From Actinomycetes bacterium (lineage in GTDB: Bacteria > Actinomycetota > Acidimicrobiia > Acidimicrobiales > SZUA-35): 8,943 nucleotides of DNA. Within the stretch, counting starts at the first letter, position 1. Each line of letters opens with the position of its first letter. The notes beneath the pieces are model-generated. The model had not been told where the DNA came from. It ran no database searches and saw nothing but the letters and a program-made list of their open reading frames with translations. The translations under genes and the position numbers were made by a program. Of the stretch, positions 1 through 6,028 are shown one piece after another. The DNA lies in the NCBI GenBank assembly GCA_024227975.1, contig JAAETV010000312.1, forward strand, positions 1-8,943, read 5' to 3'.

Positions 1-1
1 C

Positions 2-724
2 GCTCGCAATCCGTTCGACATCCACACGGGTCTGGAAGCGTCGGATCTCACCCAGGACGAGATCGACCTCCTGCGGCCCGGCGTGTACCGGAGAATGGCC
101 GAGATGGCCGAGCACACCAGGCATCACAAGGTCCACGACGCCTACACACTGAACCGTGACGGAAGGCCATTGGTCCCAGCGGATGTGACCCTCGGTGCCG
201 TGTATATGGTGCGCAACCCCCTCGATGTCGCCCCGTCGTATGCTCACCATTCGGCACGCGACGTCGCCTGGGCCACGGCGGCCCTCGGCGACCCGAACCA
301 CACCATGTCAGACAAGCCCAAACGCCTCAGCCCGCAGTTCCGCCAGATCCTGGGCACATGGTCGGACCACGTCCGCTCGTGGCTCGACGGGCCACCCTTC
401 CCCGTCGAGGTGGTGCGCTACGAGGACATGCACCTCGACGCTGAGGCGACCTTCACCCGGGCGACCCGGGCGTGTGGCCTCGACCATTCGGCGGAGCAGA
501 TCCGTCGGGCGATTGCCAGGTCGTCGTTTGACGAGGTGAAGGGCCAGGAGCAGGAGAAAGGCTTCGGCGAGAAGATGCCCGGGTCGGAGTCGTTCTTCCG
601 AAAGGGCAGAATCGGCTCCTGGCGCGAGTCGCTGACCGACGACCAGGCCGACCAGATCGTCACCGACCATGCCGAGATGATGAGGCGCCTCGGGTACCTG
701 GATGGCGGCGTGCCGGTGTTCTGA
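2..724 (+). CDS. Sulfotransferase family protein, 5'-truncated by window edge
   Basis: The frame is open from base 2, so the gene begins outside the window; 240 C-terminal residues are visible. These enzymes move a sulfuryl group from PAPS to a hydroxyl or amine of a small molecule. Near visible residue 67 is the 3'-phosphate binding segment VYMVRNPLDVAPSYAHHS, matching the family YxxRNPxDxxxSxxxH pattern. VEVVRYEDM lies at about 135-143. Near 198-212 is FFRKGRIGSWRESLT, the conserved RKGxxGxW motif that contacts PAPS and the dimer interface. The N-terminal 5'-phosphosulfate loop (KxGTTW type) should lie just upstream, outside the window, so catalytic competence cannot be judged. The internal GTG at 83 is not a believable start, because upstream residues (NPFD, ASDLTQDEIDLLRP) continue family-like sequence. 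The substrate is unknown. A compact hairpin follows 6 nt after the stop, and the next plus-strand gene has its own promoter, so this is probably a transcript end. Confidence 0.88.
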   Translation, partial: ARNPFDIHTGLEASDLTQDEIDLLRPGVYRRMAEMAEHTRHHKVHDAYTLNRDGRPLVPADVTLGAVYMVRNPLDVAPSYAHHSARDVAWATAALGDPNHTMSDKPKRLSPQFRQILGTWSDHVRSWLDGPPFPVEVVRYEDMHLDAEATFTRATRACGLDHSAEQIRRAIARSSFDEVKGQEQEKGFGEKMPGSESFFRKGRIGSWRESLTDDQADQIVTDHAEMMRRLGYLDGGVPVF

Positions 725-730
725 GGGCGG

Positions 731-744
731 TGGGGGCTTCCCCA
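731..744 (+). terminator. Compact GC hairpin after sulfotransferase gene
   Basis: TGGGG (731-735), loop GCTT, CCCCA (740-744): a perfect 5-bp stem with a tetraloop, starting 6 nt after the sulfotransferase stop. There is no T-tract after it. It could be one of the U-less hairpins proposed as terminators in actinobacteria, but folding or transcript data would be needed to show that. Confidence 0.35.
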
Positions 745-770
745 ACGTGACAGGGGGGCGGTGGCCGCGA

Positions 771-900
771 TCATCGCTGCACGATGCGTTCGAGGCCGGA
801 CGCCACAGCCTCGATCGGCGCTACCCGAGATGGCCCGGCTGATCACCAGCTGCTGGATCTGCTCGGGGCCTTCGAAGATGTTGTGGGTCTGCGCTGTCGG
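771..900 (-). pseudogene. Remnant of acyl-CoA dehydrogenase C-terminus
   Basis: Read on the minus strand from about 897 to 823, this intergenic stretch encodes IFEGPEQIQQLVISRAISG, preceded by THN. This is a near-perfect copy of the C-terminal signature of acyl-CoA dehydrogenases (I[FY]EGTxQIQxLVIxRAxxG, close to the FAD/subunit contact). The frame holding the motif then runs on without a stop into GC-rich sequence. Shifting by one base after the motif gives a short tail, APIEAVASGLERIVQR, and then TGA at 773-771. That is what a frameshifted relic of a normal gene end would look like. The rest of a roughly 380-residue dehydrogenase is absent: the amidase start at 919 and its promoter replace it about 20 nt upstream of the motif. 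The motif match is seen directly; loss of the gene by deletion or rearrangement is inferred. Confidence 0.7.
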
Positions 901-905
901 TGATC

Positions 906-911
906 TAGCGT
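906..911 (+). promoter_or_regulatory. -10 box of leaderless amidase promoter
   Basis: TAGCGT (TANNNT) ends exactly 7 nt before the amidase ATG at 919, which would place transcription start at or next to the start codon. No Shine-Dalgarno sequence precedes the ATG, as expected for a leaderless mRNA. A poor -35 candidate, TTGTGG at 881-886 with a 19-nt spacer, lies inside the acyl-CoA dehydrogenase remnant. The identical hexamer and spacing recur before the gene at 7318. Confidence 0.55.
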
Positions 912-918
912 CGAACCC

Positions 919-2331
919 ATGGTTTCTTCCGATCCCCTCGACCTCGACGCCACCGCCCAGGCTGGCCTGATCCGTGACGGCCAGCTCGAACCGATGGACC
1001 TGGTCGACGCCGCCCTGGCCCGAATCGATGAGCTGAACCCGGGGCTGAACGCCATCATCCACCGCCTCGATGATCGAGCCCGGAGCCAGGCGGCCGAGAT
1101 CGACCCCGAAGCCCCTTTTGCCGGAGTACCCATGGTGTTGAAGGATCTCACTGCCGACCTCGCGGGTGAGCCTCTCCACGAGGGAATGGGGTTTCTCCGC
1201 GACCTCGACTACATCGCTCCCGAAGACCAGACCCTCACCCGCCGTTTCATCGAGGCCGGGTTCGTGATCGTTGGCAAGACCAACACTCCCGAATTGGGTG
1301 GGGTCACTACCACAGAGCCTCTCGCCTATGGCCCGACCCACAATCCATGGCTGCCTGGCCACACCCCGGGCGGCTCGAGTGGGGGCTCGGCGGCGGCGGT
1401 GGCGTCGAAGATGGTTGCGGTCGGCCACGCCAACGATGCCGGTGGCTCCATTCGCCACCCGGCCGCACGCTGTGGCCTGGTCGGACTCAAACCGACACGG
1501 GCCCGAGTCCCCCTCGGGCCTCACTATGGCGATCTTTTCGGTGGGGTAACCAGTGAGCTGGCCATCACCCGCACGGTCAGGGATACCGCCGGGGTCTTTG
1601 CCGCGGTGGCAGGACCAGAACAGGGTGACCCCTATGGGGTACCCCAGTTCCAACCAGCACCCGATGGGCCCCTTCGGATCGGTGTGTGGGGCGGGATCCC
1701 GGGCGGCTTCGGTCAGCTCAGTCCTGAGGCCCGGGCCGCGGTCGACGCCGCCGCTAGCGCCCTGACCGACCTAGGCCATCAGGTGAGCGAAGCCCACCCA
1801 CCGATCCTGGAGCGGCGGACGGCAGCGGCGGTACTGGGCAAGATAGTGATGGCGGGAACCGAGTGGGCGGTTCGCCGTTGGGAGCGACTGACCGGGGTGG
1901 AGGCCAAGCCCGAACAGCTCGAACCGATCACCCGCATGTACCGGGACGAGGCGGCCAAGCTCTCCGCCGCTGACCTGTTGGGATTGTTCGAGGCCGGTCA
2001 GCACGTGACCCGTGAAGTGGCGGAATGGTACGGCTCGGGCTTCGACCTCTTGGTGATGGCTACCGTGGCCGAGCTGCCAAACCCCCACGGCCAGCTCCAG
2101 GCCACCTCCGACGATGAGGTGGCGGGAGCCATGCAACGGGTGCTGCCCTCACTCTCCCTCACGAGCTGGGTCAACCTGACCGGCCAACCCGCCATCTCGC
2201 TCCCCCTCCACTGGACCGATGAGGGACTCCCCATGGGGTCACAACTGATCGCTCCCCACGGCCACGAGGAGCTGCTCCTACGGATCGCCGCCGATCTCGA
2301 GCAGGCCTGCCCCTGGGCTGACCGGTACTGA
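919..2331 (+). CDS. Amidase-signature family hydrolase, NylA-like
   Basis: This is a 470-residue, full-length amidase-signature (AS) enzyme, a cytoplasmic hydrolase of carboxamide bonds using a Lys-cisSer-Ser triad. The visible triad is Lys75 (PMVLKDL), Ser153 (PGGSSGGSAA) and Ser177 (AGGSIRHPA); the 24-residue gap between the two serines is the usual one. The signature block at about 150-196 continues as CGLVGLKPTRARVP. In place of the common GTDxGGS, it reads HANDAGGSIR, a variant I associate with the group around 6-aminohexanoate-cyclic-dimer hydrolase (NylA). The C-terminus (TGQPAISLPL near 425-435, then PMGSQLIAP, ending PWADRY) also fits that group. The true substrate is not readable; cyclic or linear amides are possible. 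GatA is unlikely, since no gatB or gatC is adjacent and the signature differs. The start at 919 is supported by family-like sequence right after it (DATAQAGLIRDGQLEPMDLVDAA) and by the TAGCGT box. It is convergent with the next gene. Confidence 0.92.
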   Translation: MVSSDPLDLDATAQAGLIRDGQLEPMDLVDAALARIDELNPGLNAIIHRLDDRARSQAAEIDPEAPFAGVPMVLKDLTADLAGEPLHEGMGFLRDLDYIAPEDQTLTRRFIEAGFVIVGKTNTPELGGVTTTEPLAYGPTHNPWLPGHTPGGSSGGSAAAVASKMVAVGHANDAGGSIRHPAARCGLVGLKPTRARVPLGPHYGDLFGGVTSELAITRTVRDTAGVFAAVAGPEQGDPYGVPQFQPAPDGPLRIGVWGGIPGGFGQLSPEARAAVDAAASALTDLGHQVSEAHPPILERRTAAAVLGKIVMAGTEWAVRRWERLTGVEAKPEQLEPITRMYRDEAAKLSAADLLGLFEAGQHVTREVAEWYGSGFDLLVMATVAELPNPHGQLQATSDDEVAGAMQRVLPSLSLTSWVNLTGQPAISLPLHWTDEGLPMGSQLIAPHGHEELLLRIAADLEQACPWADRY

Positions 2332-2344
2332 CCCGATCCTCGCC

Positions 2345-2358
2345 CTGTTGCCCAGCAG
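2345..2358. terminator. Short hairpin between convergent genes
   Basis: CTGTT (2345-2349), loop GCCC, AGCAG (2354-2358): a 5-bp stem (one G-T pair) in the 30-bp gap between two convergent stop codons. It could serve both strands. It has no T-tract and is weak by stability, so the call rests mainly on position. Confidence 0.28.
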
Positions 2359-2361
2359 TGC

Positions 2362-4374
2362 TCAGCCCATCCCGCTCGTGCTCATGGTGCTGACAGTGTT
2401 GGTGACGGCCCGGTAGCGGGCGGCCGCCGTCTCCTCGCATGTATCGATATCGATAGCCAGGAGATAGCGGGCGGCCACCAGCTCCTCGGCTGCGGTCCGG
2501 ATCCGGGCCAGGTAGTCGGCCTCGTTGGGGTAGCGGGTGGCCAGGGGCGCCCTGTGATCAGTATCAGCTCGGTGTGCCTCATCGACGGCGAAGGGGACGG
2601 TCGACCCCAGGTATTCGAGGATCTCGTCTTGTGCCCCGGCCTGAGGATGACGAGGGTTCCACCCTGTGTTGGTGGCCAGCGGCACCATGATCTCGGGCAG
2701 TCTGATGCCGGCCAACTCGTTGCCGTCGTCGTCCAGGGCCGACACCAGGCAAGGATAGGGATCACCGACGCGGACCGCCGGATAGCGACCTACACCGGTG
2801 GCAGCTTCGGGACCCAGGTCGAGGGGGTAGATGACGGGTAGGCCCTCATCACTGGGGAGTGCTGTCGCGACCAGAGTCGCCATGGCGGCCAGTGCCGCCT
2901 GCCGGGTGGTTGCCGTACCGTCGCGGGAGCTGGGAATGGCATTGGCTGGCGGCTCGACACCATCAGCGGCCCAAGCCTGCAGGTTCGACAAGGCAGCCCG
3001 CATGAGGGGCGAGTAGTCGATGATGTTGAACCAGTTGCCGCCCCGGGCCCCGTACAGGCTCTCATCCATCAAGGGCAACAGGCCCGGCCCATGCTGGGTA
3101 GAGGCAAACAGATAGTGACGGGTGTTGCTCGGCGGCTCGACATCAGACCCGTCGACCACTGAGGTGTGGGCCAGCGAGGCGTCACCCCGCCAGTACTCCG
3201 ACGAGGTGTTGGTATAGATGACCAGGGGTAGGCCAAGATCATGACCGGCTCGTTCGATCAATCCATCACGACGGCCGGTGCGGGGATCGGTCTGGGACTG
3301 GTCGGCAAAGGGAAAAAGGTGCCCGAAGCTCGGGGTCGGCTGGACCGATGGCTGTGCCCCTCGATGATTGAACTCACCCCGTCGGCCGCCGGCAATATGG
3401 ATCAGGGCACCGTCGTAGGCCATGGTCTGGTCTTCGGTCCGGTTCAACCCGAGGTGGAAGAAGGTTCGCAGGAACCGCCCGCACTGGGATTGGCCGGTGA
3501 CATGTACCTGGTCGAGTTGGCCGGCACAGGGGTTGTCGGCCCGATCCGAGTGGAGGAACGAACCGAAGTCTCGGACCGCCACCAGTCCGGCTCCGGCCAA
3601 ACGACATGGTTGGCTCAGATAGATGAGGTCATAGATCCGGCCCGGCTCGAATCCCTTTTCCAACCAGAGGTGGGTGTTGTCAGGTACCACGATGTCCTCA
3701 GCCTGGCGAGCGAAACGCCACTGGGATCGGGGAATCTCCTCAGGCTCACCCCAGATCCCGTCCCGAACCAGGAGGCGGGCCGAGGGATCGTCGAGATCAG
3801 CCGCGGGTAGAGGGTCATGGCCCCCAAGCGAGCCGACATGATGATCGGTGAGGGCGACGCAGGCCACCCTCTCCCCCAGTTGGATCCGGAGCTGGACCTC
3901 ACCCTCGATCGGATTGCCCATCCCGTCGACCAGAACCGGGACCGTCAGCCCCATCCGAGCTGGGCTGCGGGGTACGTCCCACTGCCAGCCACACCAGGCC
4001 ACCGTCCAGCCGTTGGCGAAGAGGAATCCGTCACCAGGGTGAATGTGCTCGGTCGGTTCGAGGACGGGTGGAGCCCGGTTGAACAGACTTGGAGCCGTCC
4101 GCCGCCCCCGGTTGGGGACCTCGACCAGGGCTACCCGTTTGGACCGGGCCGGGTCGACGGGTCGGACAATTGTGATGTCTCCCTCGAAGTGGACCAGACC
4201 ATCATCACCGCGGGCCGCCGAATCGATGTCAACGATGTTCCAATTGAGGGGTGAGGTCGGATCAATGGCGTAGTGGGCAACCCCGTCAATCCGCTCGTAG
4301 GGGCCGACTTGGCCGTACCCAACTCCATCTTCGTATGGCCCACGCCTAGTGATGTCGATGTCGGCGATTCCCAT
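2362..4374 (-). CDS. Large alpha/beta hydrolase, Abhydrolase_10 type
   Basis: 670 residues. It matches the uncharacterised family annotated as alpha/beta hydrolase domain (Abhydrolase_10), found in actinobacteria and some proteobacteria. The nucleophile elbow is GQSQCG with Ser296, in the context QVHVTGQSQCGRFLRTF. Other conserved-looking blocks are the N-terminal beta-rich region with VEVPNRGRR (85-92), NGWTVAWCGWQWD (121-133), GLVAVRDFGSFL (263-274), and TNTSSEYWRGDASL (388-401), whose Glu393 is a candidate acid. STQHGPG (425-431) offers His428 as the candidate catalytic base. There is no signal peptide, so it is probably cytoplasmic. A GTG 48 nt further upstream (4422) is in frame, but the ATG at 4374 is preferred: AAGGGG (4385-4380) sits 5 nt before it, and family-like sequence (MGIADIDITRRGPY) starts there. 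It lies 99 bp downstream of the VOC gene on the same strand, possibly co-transcribed. The reaction is probably ester, lactone or amide hydrolysis; the substrate is unknown. Confidence 0.85.
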   Translation of the reverse strand: MGIADIDITRRGPYEDGVGYGQVGPYERIDGVAHYAIDPTSPLNWNIVDIDSAARGDDGLVHFEGDITIVRPVDPARSKRVALVEVPNRGRRTAPSLFNRAPPVLEPTEHIHPGDGFLFANGWTVAWCGWQWDVPRSPARMGLTVPVLVDGMGNPIEGEVQLRIQLGERVACVALTDHHVGSLGGHDPLPAADLDDPSARLLVRDGIWGEPEEIPRSQWRFARQAEDIVVPDNTHLWLEKGFEPGRIYDLIYLSQPCRLAGAGLVAVRDFGSFLHSDRADNPCAGQLDQVHVTGQSQCGRFLRTFFHLGLNRTEDQTMAYDGALIHIAGGRRGEFNHRGAQPSVQPTPSFGHLFPFADQSQTDPRTGRRDGLIERAGHDLGLPLVIYTNTSSEYWRGDASLAHTSVVDGSDVEPPSNTRHYLFASTQHGPGLLPLMDESLYGARGGNWFNIIDYSPLMRAALSNLQAWAADGVEPPANAIPSSRDGTATTRQAALAAMATLVATALPSDEGLPVIYPLDLGPEAATGVGRYPAVRVGDPYPCLVSALDDDGNELAGIRLPEIMVPLATNTGWNPRHPQAGAQDEILEYLGSTVPFAVDEAHRADTDHRAPLATRYPNEADYLARIRTAAEELVAARYLLAIDIDTCEETAAARYRAVTNTVSTMSTSGMG

Positions 4375-4400
4375 CGTGTCCCCTTGGCTCGGTTTCCCCG

Positions 4401-4406
4401 ATGCTA
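4401..4406 (-). promoter_or_regulatory. Candidate -10 box for the Abhydrolase_10 gene
   Basis: On the minus strand TAGCAT (TANNNT) lies 26 nt before the ATG at 4374. Initiation about 7 nt after it would give a leader of roughly 20 nt containing the AAGGGG ribosome site at 4385-4380. This would let the hydrolase be expressed separately from the VOC gene. No clear -35 was seen. Confidence 0.35.
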
Positions 4407-4473
4407 GATCGTCCGGATTCACCCTTGAGTGATCGCAGCTCTGACATGGGGAACAACGCGGTCGTATTGGCCT

Positions 4474-5193
4474 CTACGCCCCTCTCCAGCAGATATCGAG
4501 ACCACCAATCCTTGATGTAGAGCCGCTCAGTGACGGCTCGAATGAGACAACCTCGATGGCGCACAAGCCATCACCCCGATCGTCGATGGGGGCAACGAAG
4601 CGAAGCTCGCTCTGCTCCATCGTGAGCCGACCGTGATCCGGTTCCAGCCCCAACAACTGCCCCCAACGGGCGGCCAGGGCCTCAGGCTGTTCGCTCTGGA
4701 TATCGGCCCCAACGATGGCACCGGCCCGCTCGGTCCTGACCACCTCTGACCATCGATCGCCGGCCCACCCCCACGACGACGCCGGGGTCGAGGTATCGAC
4801 CGACAAGATGGCCCCCCCGGTGTCACCAGGGTGAAAATGTGTCCCAACGATGTGATCGGTGCCGTGGGTGTCCTCGGCCTCGTGGACTTCGCGGATGCCG
4901 AGCTCAACGGCCCGCTGACGGCACGAGGTGCGCTCGTCAGCGTCGAGTTGTAGCAACACCATATAGCCCCCGTCACCGCCCCTGCGATCCAGGTACCGAC
5001 CCGCGGTTGTCCCCTCCCGGTTGGGGGAGACGACCTCGAGGAAGGTGTCACCGAGGGCCAGCAGGGCGTTCTCCAGACCGAAGAACCCGACTCCGGGGTC
5101 GCGAAAGCACACGTCGGCTCCGAGCTCGGAGCCCAGATCGGCCACCGTCGATTCCAGGTCTTGGGCTACCAGGGCGATTTGACGAAGACGCAT
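4474..5193 (-). CDS. VOC / glyoxalase-like protein, two-domain
   Basis: 239 residues, the usual size for two paired VOC modules (betaalphabetabetabeta repeats) that build a metal-binding active site. Module 1 starts LRQIALVAQDLESTVADL (3-20) and contains FRDPGVGFFGLENALLALG and TFLEVVSP (Glu53 at the expected metal-ligand place). It then has GGDGGYMVLLQ (72-82) and HFHPGDTGGAILSVD (119-133) with His119 and His121. Module 2 begins near AIVGADIQSEQPEALAARW (159-177) and ends with ELRFVAPIDDRGDGLCAIEVV. The position where many VOC enzymes have a first His ligand is Gln5 (RQIALV). Relatives are labelled glyoxalase-like or VOC protein without known substrate; the superfamily includes isomerases, dioxygenases and antibiotic-binding proteins. 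The start at 5193 is chosen because the fold begins immediately there; the open frame upstream has no family-like sequence. No ribosome site is visible, suggesting a leaderless start. The C-terminal tail (SLSGSTSRIGGLDICWRGA) is less family-like than the rest. Confidence 0.85.
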   Translation of the reverse strand: MRLRQIALVAQDLESTVADLGSELGADVCFRDPGVGFFGLENALLALGDTFLEVVSPNREGTTAGRYLDRRGGDGGYMVLLQLDADERTSCRQRAVELGIREVHEAEDTHGTDHIVGTHFHPGDTGGAILSVDTSTPASSWGWAGDRWSEVVRTERAGAIVGADIQSEQPEALAARWGQLLGLEPDHGRLTMEQSELRFVAPIDDRGDGLCAIEVVSFEPSLSGSTSRIGGLDICWRGA

Positions 5194-5200
5194 GGGTGCG

Positions 5201-5206
5201 AGTCTG
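5201..5206 (-). promoter_or_regulatory. Candidate -10 box of VOC gene
   Basis: Minus-strand CAGACT ends exactly 7 nt before the VOC ATG. It is TANNNT with one mismatch (C for the first T), at the same spacing as the TAGCGT boxes before the genes at 919 and 7318. It overlaps one arm of the inverted repeat at 5203-5223. Confidence 0.35.
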
Positions 5207-5223
5207 GCCCACCTCGGGCCAGA
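5203..5223. promoter_or_regulatory. Perfect 8-bp inverted repeat, candidate operator
   Basis: TCTGGCCC (5203-5210), 5-nt spacer, GGGCCAGA (5216-5223): a perfect interrupted palindrome of 21 bp in the divergent gap. It starts 10 nt upstream of the VOC ATG and covers the place where its -10 box and spacer should lie. Size and symmetry suit a dimeric helix-turn-helix repressor (TetR, MarR or GntR class). No regulator gene is in the window. A smaller palindrome, CACG-A-CGTG, lies next to it at 5228-5236. If transcribed, the repeat could instead form a hairpin. Confidence 0.45.
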
Positions 5224-5268
5224 TATGCACGACGTGACCACAGATGGTTGGGGTCTTGGCCTCTCCAG

Positions 5269-5274
5269 TAGGCT
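5269..5274 (+). promoter_or_regulatory. Possible -10 box for hydrolase-exporter unit
   Basis: TAGGCT (TANNNT) lies 49 nt before the ATG at 5324 on the plus strand, in the divergent gap. A loose -35 candidate, TTGGGG at 5248-5253, is 15 nt upstream. Both are weak matches, and the call rests largely on position. Confidence 0.22.
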
Positions 5275-5323
5275 CGCCGCTGGCGGCTCCAGACGGGGTC
5301 GCTGACCAGATCCTGGAGCTTCG

Positions 5324-6028
5324 ATGGCAACGTACGTACTCGTCCACGGCGCGTGGGGTGGAGCCCATGGGTGGCGCAAGGTCCGTCCTCTGCTACACCG
5401 GGCCGAGCACGAGGTGTTCACCCCCAGCCTGACCGGGATCGGCGAACGAGCCCACCTGACCGGACCCCACGTCACCCTGTCGGTTCACATCGACGATGTG
5501 GTCAACACCATCCTCTACGAGGATCTGAAAGACATCGTGCTCCTCGGATTCTCCTATGGCGGCATGGTGGTGACGGGAGCACTGGAACACATCGCTGATC
5601 GGGTGGCCGAGTTGGTCTACCTGGACGCTTTCGTCCCCACCGACGGGGATTCCATCAACTCATTGCGAGACTCTGCCCCACCCCGCCGCTCCGTTGAGGA
5701 CGACTGGCTGATCCCACCCATACCGCGAGACCTCGACGACCCAGCAGAGACGGCGTGGTCAAATGCTCGCCGCTCCCACCAACCGGGAAGAACCTTCGAC
5801 GAACCGGTCCGCCTGCTAGAGCCCGTCGAGTCGTATCCGTTCGGGCGGACCTACATCAAGGCCCTCAACGATCCAACCGATGCCCCGGAACAGAGCCCTT
5901 TCTGGCCGGTGGCCGAGCGAGTCAGGGACAACCCAGCTTGGCGCTACCACGAGATCGACACCAACCACATGATTCCTCAGAATCGACCCGAGGAGCTGGT
6001 CGCCATACTGACGGAATTGGCTCCATGA
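5324..6028 (+). CDS. Small alpha/beta hydrolase (esterase-like)
   Basis: 234 residues, a compact alpha/beta hydrolase of the Abhydrolase_6 type related to EstC and plant methylesterase-like proteins. The first strand and oxyanion loop are YVLVHGAWGGAHGW (4-17). The nucleophile elbow is GFSYGG with Ser77. LVYLDAFVP (98-105) with Asp101 is a typical conserved block, and the C-terminal TNHMIPQNRPEELV (213-226) supplies His215 as the catalytic base. A cap region rich in Pro, Asp and Arg lies at about 106-180. There is no signal peptide, so it is cytoplasmic. The start is supported by GGAG at 5315-5318, 5 nt before ATG. Its stop overlaps the next start in ATGA, so the two genes are translationally coupled. 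The likely reaction is hydrolysis of a small ester or lactone. Because an efflux gene follows directly, detoxification is a reasonable but unproven role. Confidence 0.88.
   Translation: MATYVLVHGAWGGAHGWRKVRPLLHRAEHEVFTPSLTGIGERAHLTGPHVTLSVHIDDVVNTILYEDLKDIVLLGFSYGGMVVTGALEHIADRVAELVYLDAFVPTDGDSINSLRDSAPPRRSVEDDWLIPPIPRDLDDPAETAWSNARRSHQPGRTFDEPVRLLEPVESYPFGRTYIKALNDPTDAPEQSPFWPVAERVRDNPAWRYHEIDTNHMIPQNRPEELVAILTELAP

Noticed and set aside
418..1653. A 411-codon open frame on the minus strand
   Set aside because: It runs antisense through the sulfotransferase and the amidase signature region and has no coherent family similarity over most of its length. Only the short intergenic part (about 823-897) carries a recognisable motif, reported as the dehydrogenase remnant.
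3241..4254. Two plus-strand frames (189 and 145 codons) inside the Abhydrolase_10 gene
   Set aside because: They lie opposite a long gene with a clear nucleophile elbow and conserved blocks, and show no family features of their own.
4375..4422. GTG start at 4422 for the Abhydrolase_10 gene
   Set aside because: AAGG directly abuts that GTG with no room for a ribosome-site spacer. The ATG at 4374 has AAGGGG at 5 nt, and conserved sequence begins there.
4346..4564. Minus-strand frame across the VOC gene end and the following gap
   Set aside because: I considered it as a frameshifted continuation of the VOC C-terminus, but its sequence (TERLYIKDWWSRYLLERGV) does not resemble VOC ends. The VOC frame already closes with a plausible final strand.
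5194..5475. N-terminal extension of the VOC frame to 5475
   Set aside because: The extra 94 residues lack fold features and overlap the start of the divergent hydrolase. The VOC fold begins immediately at 5193.
5755..6024. Extension of the MFS frame upstream to 5755
   Set aside because: This part overlaps the hydrolase catalytic end in another frame, encodes no membrane helix, and the ATGA overlap at 6025 is a better start.
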